Below, piece after piece: positions 49,579 through 54,422 of a stretch of 54,422 nucleotides of DNA (its first letter is position 1; every line of letters begins with the position of its first letter). The notes under the pieces were generated by a model. That model made no database searches and was not told the DNA's origin. It worked only from the letters and a program-made list of their open reading frames with translations. The stretch is from a bacterium. GTDB taxonomy: Bacteria; Actinomycetota; Acidimicrobiia; Spongiisociales; Spongiisociaceae. A program made the translations under genes and the position numbers. The stretch spans positions 1-54,422 of the forward strand of contig JAPPFW010000048.1 of assembly GCA_028821575.1 (NCBI GenBank). Direction: 5' to 3'.

Positions 49579-50161
49579 GTCCGTCACCCTTCGGATAGTC
49601 GCGGTGGTCGAAAAGGTTCCCGAGCTTCGCGGCCAGCAGCTTGCGGCCCCTGAACACGCGGGACTTGACTGTCCCGAGCGGTACCTCGAGGATCTCTGCC
49701 ACCTGCTTGAGCGGCAGGCCCTCGACGTCGCTGAGGACCACCGCGGCCCCGAACTCCTGGGGCAGTTCGGCCAGGGCCTCCTCGATGGCCGGTCGGAGCT
49801 CGACGGCTTCGAGCGTTCCGTTGACGGAGGTGTCGCGGGGGTCGTACCCCTCCGGTAGGCGGCCGGCGCGCCGGCGCTTCTTCTTCCGCAACTGGTCGTA
49901 GCACGTGTTTACAGCGACGCGGTACAGCCAGGTGGAGAAGGCCGCCCGGCCCTGGAAGCTACCGGCCTTGCGAAGGACGGTTATGAATGTCTCCTGGGTG
50001 GCGTCGAGGGCCTCCTCCCGATCCCGGAGGATCCTGAGGCAGACGGCGAAAACGCGACGCTCGTGTGCCTCCATGAGCAGGTCGAAGGCATGCGCGTCGC
50101 CCGCAAGGTAGCGGCTGATCAGCAGATCGTCAGAGTTGCGGCCGGTCCGTCGGAGGTTCAA
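49571..50161 (-). CDS. ECF sigma factor, SigM-like
   Basis: A 196-aa ECF sigma factor. Region 2 is RVFAVCLRILRDREEALDATQETFITVLRKAGSFQGRAAFSTWLYRVAVNTCYDQLRKKKRR and region 4 is LPQEFGAAVVLSDVEGLPLKQVAEILEVPLGTVKSRVFRGRKLL. TTG 50161 overlaps the pseudokinase stop (TTGA), which fixes the start; a longer in-frame extension would run into that gene. It is followed by its anti-sigma factor. SigM controls envelope and secretion genes in mycobacteria; targets here are unknown. Confidence 0.9.
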   Translation of the reverse strand: MNLRRTGRNSDDLLISRYLAGDAHAFDLLMEAHERRVFAVCLRILRDREEALDATQETFITVLRKAGSFQGRAAFSTWLYRVAVNTCYDQLRKKKRRRAGRLPEGYDPRDTSVNGTLEAVELRPAIEEALAELPQEFGAAVVLSDVEGLPLKQVAEILEVPLGTVKSRVFRGRKLLAAKLGNLFDHRDYPKGDGHG

Positions 50162-51477
50162 TCGTGGAATTGTACTTCGGCGACGCGCGTCAGGTAGCCA
50201 TCGTCCTCCGGCGGCAGGTCGGTAAGCCACAGGAGCCAGATGCCGTTGCTCCGGTCGGGGAGCGAGATGCTCACGGTCGTGCTCCCGGCAAGTTCCTCGG
50301 CCAGAACATCCCACCCTTCGTCCTCGATGTCCAGCAGGGAACCCGCCCACATGACCCGGAATGTCGTGCCGACCGAGACACCCAGGAGTTCGACGGAGGA
50401 CGGAGAGCCACTCACTTCGAAGGCCAGACCCACCCCCTCCTTGAGCAGCGGGAGCGGATCGAAGTAGCGCTCGGTCCGCCAAGCGGTGGCCGGATCGCCG
50501 TCAATCAGGCGATCGACGGTTCCCGAGTGTTCCTGGCCGTCGCCGAGAGGGTCGAAGGCGGCGACGCTCCTCACCTCGACGGGTTCGGGTGGAGGGGGCG
50601 CCACGGCGAGGACGACGGCGGGCTCGGTGGTGCTGGTTGTGGTCGGGATCGGTCTGGTGACCGTGGGACCGGGGATGGCTGGTGCCAGTACCCGGGATGT
50701 CGGGCTGACATCCAGCAGGCTTCCCCACCAAACCAGGCCTATCGCCGCGACGGCGAGCAGGGCGGCCGGCGTCAGCCAGCGCCAGGACCAGCGCGAGGCT
50801 CGTGTCAGCGGGGGTGAGTAGGGAGTCGACAGTATCAACTCGGCGAGCCTCCGGGCGTCGATCGCTCCCTCCTGGGAGAGCCTCAGCGCTTTGTCGACGC
50901 CCGGAGGCAAGGCGTCGATCACTTGCGAGGGCGCCAGGATCCCGGCCGGCCGACCGGTCAGCGCGGTCTCGAGAGCCGAGCCCAGCGCCCGGACATCGGC
51001 TTCCGCAGTGGCTGTGCGGCCTGGCCTCCCGAAGCCGGCGAGCTTGGCCGGATGGGCCCCCGAGTAGAGGATGGCGCCGGGGTCGATGGCGCCGTGTATG
51101 ACGTTCTCCTCGTGGAGGGCGGCGAGACCGTCGGCGAGACCGGCGGCGTTCGACAGGAACTCCGCGATCGGCGGGATGCTGCCGGCGCTGATGCGGTTGG
51201 CGAGGGTTATGCCTCCGGTCCACTCGGTCGCCGCGTAAGCGGAACCATTCACCTCCGCGGCTGCGAAGACACCCGCCACATGGTTGTGGCTGACCCGCGA
51301 GGCCATCTGAACCGCCTCCAGGAAGGACTTCCTCCGCGACGCCGGAGCTTCTGGACCGACCACCCGTATGAGGACCGGGCGGTTGAGTTCCAGATCGGTG
51401 GCGAGCCACTCCTCGACATCCTCATCGCGGCCGAGACGTATCTCGCGCCGGTAGCGGGGCGGCAACGGGGGAGCCAC
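50158..51477 (-). CDS. Transmembrane pseudokinase with extracytoplasmic beta domain (MviN C-terminal-like)
   Basis: A 439-aa protein if it starts at GTG 51477. Residues 5-220 are a protein-kinase fold without catalytic residues: the VAIK lysine is Arg (VLIRVV), the HRD loop is VIHGAIDPGA (near 128) and DFG is GFG (148-150). One helix (233-253) crosses the membrane. A Thr/Pro linker and a galactose-binding-like domain (SVAAFDPLGDGQEHSGTVDRLIDGDPATAWRTE) follow. This is the layout of the C-terminal part of mycobacterial MviN/MurJ, but no flippase helices precede it. The frame is open to 51690 through low-complexity repeats, so the start is uncertain. Confidence 0.8.
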   Translation of the reverse strand: MAPPLPPRYRREIRLGRDEDVEEWLATDLELNRPVLIRVVGPEAPASRRKSFLEAVQMASRVSHNHVAGVFAAAEVNGSAYAATEWTGGITLANRISAGSIPPIAEFLSNAAGLADGLAALHEENVIHGAIDPGAILYSGAHPAKLAGFGRPGRTATAEADVRALGSALETALTGRPAGILAPSQVIDALPPGVDKALRLSQEGAIDARRLAELILSTPYSPPLTRASRWSWRWLTPAALLAVAAIGLVWWGSLLDVSPTSRVLAPAIPGPTVTRPIPTTTSTTEPAVVLAVAPPPPEPVEVRSVAAFDPLGDGQEHSGTVDRLIDGDPATAWRTERYFDPLPLLKEGVGLAFEVSGSPSSVELLGVSVGTTFRVMWAGSLLDIEDEGWDVLAEELAGSTTVSISLPDRSNGIWLLWLTDLPPEDDGYLTRVAEVQFHD

Positions 51478-51512
51478 GTGGCTAGTGGCTGGTGGCTGGT
51501 GGCTGGTGGCTG
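51478..51512 (+). repeat. Heptamer repeat (GTGGCTG) x5
   Basis: GTGGCTA then four GTGGCTG units, the longest pure array of the family here. On the minus strand it lies directly upstream of the pseudokinase GTG start, or inside its N-terminal extension (translated HQPPATSH), and leaves no room for a Shine-Dalgarno sequence. Confidence 0.8.
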
Positions 51513-51545
51513 GTGTAGCGGCTTGGCGGTGATGTTCGCTGCATA

Positions 51546-51650
51546 GGGCCTTCGCCGTTGTCGGTGAACGCTGACACTCGATGGTAATCGCTGGATGGTG
51601 TGGCGGCCGGTTGGCGTGCTCCGGTGGATCGGGCCTTCGCCGTTGTCGGT
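51546..51650. repeat. 20-bp direct repeat pair
   Basis: GGGCCTTCGCCGTTGTCGGT occurs exactly at 51546-51565 and 51631-51650, 65 bp apart, in the leader region of the pseudokinase. The segment between has no inverted-repeat ends, so it does not look like an insertion element. Confidence 0.7.
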
Positions 51651-51750
51651 AGCCACCAGCGTACCCATCCTTGATTGTCGCCCTGGGCACCCCATCCCAT
51701 AGTACATGTGGCGTTATGTATAAGTAGCTATAGATATGTTACACATGCTC

Positions 51751-51785
51751 GCAAGTCACCCGTCACCCGCCACGAGTCACCAGCG
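51751..51785 (-). repeat. Heptamer repeat array after a TAG stop
   Basis: On the minus strand, directly after the TAG of the 47-aa gene, come five 7-bp units: CGCTGGT, GACTCGT, GGCGGGT, GACGGGT and GACTTGC. Confidence 0.7.
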
Positions 51786-51929
51786 CTAGAGCTTCATGGC
51801 CGCAACGATGACAGCAGCGACAGCGATACCCGTTCCGACTATCCACCGGGTCTGCTCGGCAAACCGTCGCTCCATCTCGGCAAGCACCTGCGAGATTGCG
51901 GCGTCGAAGCGGTCCTGGGTGACGGCCAT
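51786..51929 (-). CDS. Small tail-anchored membrane peptide, 47 aa
   Basis: ATG 51929 opens a 47-codon frame. The N-terminal half (VTQDRFDAAISQVLAEMERRFAEQ) is an amphipathic helix with coiled-coil spacing, followed by a single membrane helix (WIVGTGIAVAAVIVAAM) and KL. This coiled-coil plus C-terminal anchor pattern resembles CCDC90/DUF1640-type proteins and short phage or toxin-module peptides. It lies between the GNAT gene and the pseudokinase. No family is certain. Confidence 0.6.
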   Translation of the reverse strand: MAVTQDRFDAAISQVLAEMERRFAEQTRWIVGTGIAVAAVIVAAMKL

Positions 51930-52131
51930 TCAGCTAACCCATTCCTGCCTGAGGCGCCACATCCTGCCGTTCCCGCTCGGTCCGTCCACTTCTACCCCTT
52001 GAGTTGCTAACTCGTATTCTAACCTGTATCCAATCGTTAGATGACAACCAGTGTAGGCGCTGATCACTTCCTTCCCCCCAGCGGAAAGTCCGAACACCGC
52101 GGAGAAGCGGGCACTCCCAGGTACCGGGCAC
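51930..52131. other. A+T-richer gap without recognised gene
   Basis: About 200 bp downstream of the GNAT gene and upstream of the 47-aa gene on the minus strand. The stretch 52000-52045 is A+T-richer than the rest and may hold the promoter for the 47-aa gene. Nothing else was recognised. Confidence 0.4.
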
Positions 52132-52833
52132 CTACCCATACCGAAGCACCACGAGTCGGTCGGGGAGGCGGCGGAACCCGGTTGCTTGATACAGCGCGGC
52201 GGCGGCCTGATTGTCCGGTGCTGTATTCAGCAACATGGCCGCCGCCCCGTGACGGGCTGCCCAACGGATGGCAGCGAGCGTCAGCCGCGTGCCCCAACCC
52301 CGCCTCCTGTGCGAAGGCGACACGGCAATCCTCTGGAGGTAGGCGGTGAGCCCGGAGCATCCGACGATGGCGAAGCCCTCGGGCGGGGACACGTCGGAGG
52401 TGACGAGCACGGTTCTGCGGATGGTCGACAGGTATGACTCCCGCAGGGCGGTCTGTCCATTCCTCCAGAGCGGACCGAACGATCTCCGATCGACTTCGGC
52501 GAGCATCTCGAAGTCGGGCGGCCCCTCCCGAACTCCGGGCTCCTCCGGCGGTATCGAGCCGATGAGGCTGCGGCGGTACATGTGAAGCCTGAGGAAGGGC
52601 CGGTAGCCCACCTGCAGCCAGGAGTCGGCAGCGCTGTCCAGCAACGGCTGGGACGCAACCAGCTCTACTCCGTAGGCGAGCACATGGCTGGTGGCAGCTC
52701 GCAGGAACCGGGCTCCTCCCCGCTCGAGACGCAGGTATCCGTAGGGGAGGTCGGAGTTCCAGGGCCGGGCGGTCGCCTTGGCCCAACTCCGCCGGATGGT
52801 TACCGGGCCCGGCCAGTCACCGCTGACCTTCAT
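52132..52833 (-). CDS. GNAT-family N-acetyltransferase
   Basis: A 233-aa protein. The acetyl-CoA site is in the C-terminal half: LQRIAVSPSHRRRGWGTRLTLAAIRWAARHGAAAMLLNTAPDNQAAAALYQATGFRR, with the R/QxxGxG/A loop as RRRGWG. The N-terminal 110 residues (YLRLERGGARFLRAATSHVLAYGVELVASQPLL) form a second, weaker GNAT-like half or a substrate domain. It overlaps the NUDIX gene by ATGA. Substrate unknown. Confidence 0.85.
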   Translation of the reverse strand: MKVSGDWPGPVTIRRSWAKATARPWNSDLPYGYLRLERGGARFLRAATSHVLAYGVELVASQPLLDSAADSWLQVGYRPFLRLHMYRRSLIGSIPPEEPGVREGPPDFEMLAEVDRRSFGPLWRNGQTALRESYLSTIRRTVLVTSDVSPPEGFAIVGCSGLTAYLQRIAVSPSHRRRGWGTRLTLAAIRWAARHGAAAMLLNTAPDNQAAAALYQATGFRRLPDRLVVLRYG

Positions 52834-53312
52834 AATGTGAGCGCCTTCCTCACCAGGTCTCGCTCGGCCGGGTAGGTGAGCTTGCCCATGGCAGCTGATG
52901 GTTCGAGGATCACCACCTCGTCGACCTCGTTGTCGTGGAGCGCCGGATCGCCGCCGGTCACTGCGAACCTGAAGAAGTCCACCCGCTTCTTCACCCTCAC
53001 ACGATCGCGTACGAACCAGTATTCGACGACGCCGGCCCGGGCAGGGTCAGCGGCCCGAACCTCAAGCCCGGTCTCCTCGGTCACCTCCCGTCGGGCGGCC
53101 TCGATGGCTTGCTCTCCGGCTTCCAGCAGGCCTTTTGGCAGTGTGACCACGGACTGGCCCGCCAGGTTCCTGGTCCGTACCACCACCAGCAGCCCGTCGG
53201 TGGTCAGCACAACCCCGCCGGCCGAGTGCTCGAATACCGTCCTGATGGTTCCCCCGATCCCATGGCGTACCCCGATCCGCGCCGGCGGGAGCCCCTTCCG
53301 GCGGGAGGGCAA
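52830..53312 (-). CDS. NUDIX hydrolase
   Basis: A 160-aa protein with a complete Nudix box GLLEAGEQAIEAARREVTEETGL, following TLPKG as in the MutT4 group. It hydrolyses nucleoside diphosphate derivatives. The same order NUDIX, then MviN region, then sigM occurs in mycobacteria (mutT4). A TTG start at 53312 is used because no ATG or GTG precedes the conserved SAGGVVL strand in frame; the 35-bp gap to the divergent next gene is very short. Confidence 0.9.
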   Translation of the reverse strand: MPSRRKGLPPARIGVRHGIGGTIRTVFEHSAGGVVLTTDGLLVVVRTRNLAGQSVVTLPKGLLEAGEQAIEAARREVTEETGLEVRAADPARAGVVEYWFVRDRVRVKKRVDFFRFAVTGGDPALHDNEVDEVVILEPSAAMGKLTYPAERDLVRKALTL

Positions 53313-53347
53313 AGCGAATCCTACTTCCGGGGGAGTAGCCTCAGGAC

Positions 53348-54364
53348 GTGGACGTCCTGCTCGTTACCCATCCGGTGTTCGGTGAGCATGACACCGGGCT
53401 CGGCCATCCGGAGCGTCCTGCTCGTTTGCCGGCGGTGCTCGCTGGCGTACGGGAGTCGCCGGCCACGGTATCCGAGGAGAGCGCCCCCGAGATCGACAGA
53501 ACTCTCCTCGGGTTGGTTCACTCTCCCGGTTACGTGAACCGTATCCAACGATTCTGTGCAGCAGGTGGGGGCGCGTTGGATCCGGACACGCGAGCCGTTC
53601 CCGCCTCGTGGGAGGCCGCCTTGAGAGCGGCGGGAGCAGGACCTCTGGCAGTCAGGAGGCTGGAGGAGGGCCGTGCCGACGCGGCCTTCCTGGCGGTTCG
53701 GCCCCCCGGCCACCACGCGCGGCGGTCGACCGCGATGGGGTTCTGCCTCTTCAACAGCGTCGCGGTGACGGCGGCCATGCTCGCCGAACGAGGCGAACGT
53801 GTGGCGATCATCGACTGGGATGTCCATCACGGCAACGCCACGGAGGAAATGTTCCGCTCCCGGGAGGACATCCTCTACGTTTCGCTGCACCAGTATCCCT
53901 TCTACCCGGGGACGGGAGGCCTGGTCGACATGACCGCGGACCGGGCGGCGGCCACAACCCTGGACTTGCCGCTTCCCGCGGCGACGGCAGGAGATCTGTA
54001 CCGGGTGGCCTTTCCCGGATTGGTCATGCCGGTGGTCGCCGGGTTCGGTCCTGACTGGCTGCTTGTCAGCGCCGGCTACGACGCCCATGCCCACGATCCC
54101 TTGGCGGAACTACGCCTGCTGGCCTCCGACTATTCCTTCATGGCCGGAGGGCTGGCAGCGGTGACGCCGCCGGGACGTACCATCTTCTTCTTGGAGGGCG
54201 GCTACGACCTCGACGCGATCAGGGAATCGGCCTCAGCGACCATCTCCGGGGCGGCGGGCATCGCGGTGCCCGACGAGGAGAGCCGCTTCCGGTCACCGGA
54301 GGTAGCCTTCCGGATACTCGACGCGGTGGTCGATGAAGCACGAAAGGCCTGGGACCTACCCTGA
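53348..54364 (+). CDS. Histone deacetylase-fold (AcuC/polyamine deacetylase-like) amidohydrolase
   Basis: A 338-aa class II HDAC-type zinc amidohydrolase. It has HPERPARLPAVLAGV, the charge-relay pair RPPGHHARRSTAMGFCLFNSVAV, the metal ligands in IIDWDVHHGNATEEMF, VSLHQYPFYPGTGG, LLVSAGYDAHAHDPLAEL and the FFLEGGYDLDAI signature. Substrates in bacteria include acetyl-polyamines and acetylated enzymes such as acetyl-CoA synthetase. GTG 53348 is the start. It diverges from the NUDIX gene. Confidence 0.92.
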   Translation: MDVLLVTHPVFGEHDTGLGHPERPARLPAVLAGVRESPATVSEESAPEIDRTLLGLVHSPGYVNRIQRFCAAGGGALDPDTRAVPASWEAALRAAGAGPLAVRRLEEGRADAAFLAVRPPGHHARRSTAMGFCLFNSVAVTAAMLAERGERVAIIDWDVHHGNATEEMFRSREDILYVSLHQYPFYPGTGGLVDMTADRAAATTLDLPLPAATAGDLYRVAFPGLVMPVVAGFGPDWLLVSAGYDAHAHDPLAELRLLASDYSFMAGGLAAVTPPGRTIFFLEGGYDLDAIRESASATISGAAGIAVPDEESRFRSPEVAFRILDAVVDEARKAWDLP

Positions 54365-54367
54365 TCA

Positions 54368-54380
54368 GGTGTTAGACACC
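54368..54380 (+). terminator. Small hairpin after the HDAC-like gene
   Basis: GGTGT-TAG-ACACC, a 5-bp stem with a 3-base loop directly after the stop. No T-run. The remaining 42 bp to the window end contain nothing I recognise. Confidence 0.35.
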
Positions 54381-54422
54381 CCAGGAGCGTAAATGTCAAG
54401 CTGCGGCCCGGTTGATGAGGGT

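Noticed and set aside
51930..52139. A 69-codon minus-strand frame directly before the 47-aa gene
   Set aside because: No recognisable domain, no Shine-Dalgarno sequence, overlaps the GNAT 3' end and lies in an A+T-rich leader; probably non-coding.
54366..54422. Possible insertion-sequence end beginning at the GGTGT-TAG-ACACC palindrome
   Set aside because: Only 55 bp are visible and no transposase, long inverted repeat or target duplication can be seen.

Overview
This 54.4-kb window is high-GC, uses many GTG and TTG starts, and is gene-dense. It carries the replication-origin region of an actinobacterial chromosome. The order dnaA-dnaN-recF-DUF721-gyrB-gyrA-DUF3566 on one side and rpmH-rnpA-yidD-yidC-jag-parA-parB-trxA-trxB-anti-sigma-sigma-pseudokinase-(GNAT)-NUDIX on the other matches the mycobacterial origin neighbourhood. 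Together with the VapBC45-type toxin-antitoxin pair this points to Actinomycetota. A deep lineage such as Acidimicrobiia is my inference, because no taxonomic marker search was possible. I saw no rRNA, tRNA, CRISPR array or complete insertion sequence.

Layout. 1-1.1 kb: two ABC-2 permeases, the first cut by the window edge. 1.2-5.6 kb: a DHA2 efflux pump, then an operon DUF952-NIPSNAP-UPF0261-PEP hydrolase/TIM-barrel; the last two are the two halves of the plant Tm-1 protein as separate genes. 5.9-10.2 kb: a divergent locus with a PP2C phosphatase and a SauS-like CoA-acylating aldehyde dehydrogenase on the minus strand, and an ADP-forming acyl-CoA ligase pair on the plus strand, possibly a sulfoacetaldehyde/sulfoacetate module. 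10.3-11.7 kb: an MBL-rhodanese fusion. 11.7-22.5 kb: cobalamin genes, with a minus-strand late-biosynthesis operon (cobT-cobS-cbiB-cobD-cobQ-phosphatase-cobU) and a divergent plus-strand riboswitch-btuF-btuC-btuD-cobO operon. 22.5-24.7 kb: vapBC45, a 42-aa membrane peptide and an unknown protein. 24.7-30.8 kb: an oligopeptide ABC transporter. 30.9-31.9 kb: an HEXXH protein.

31.9-47 kb is the origin core. Transcription diverges from 41.7-42.3 kb, with DnaA boxes there and in the dnaA-dnaN gap. The rpmH-jag operon ends in a strong hairpin, and a near-consensus parS palindrome sits just before parAB, where rsmG often lies; rsmG is absent. 46.8-53.3 kb holds thioredoxin genes, an ECF sigma/anti-sigma pair, and a transmembrane pseudokinase resembling the C-terminal part of mycobacterial MviN but lacking the MurJ flippase part, followed by GNAT and NUDIX genes. 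A histone-deacetylase-fold gene closes the window.

The most unusual sequence-level feature is a dispersed family of 7-bp tandem repeats, variants of GTGGCTT, GGTGCCA, ACTGACC and GTAGTCG. They sit almost only in gene junctions and often begin directly at a TAG stop codon. Three unrelated genes end in the same 15 bases, TAGTGGCTTGTGGCT.
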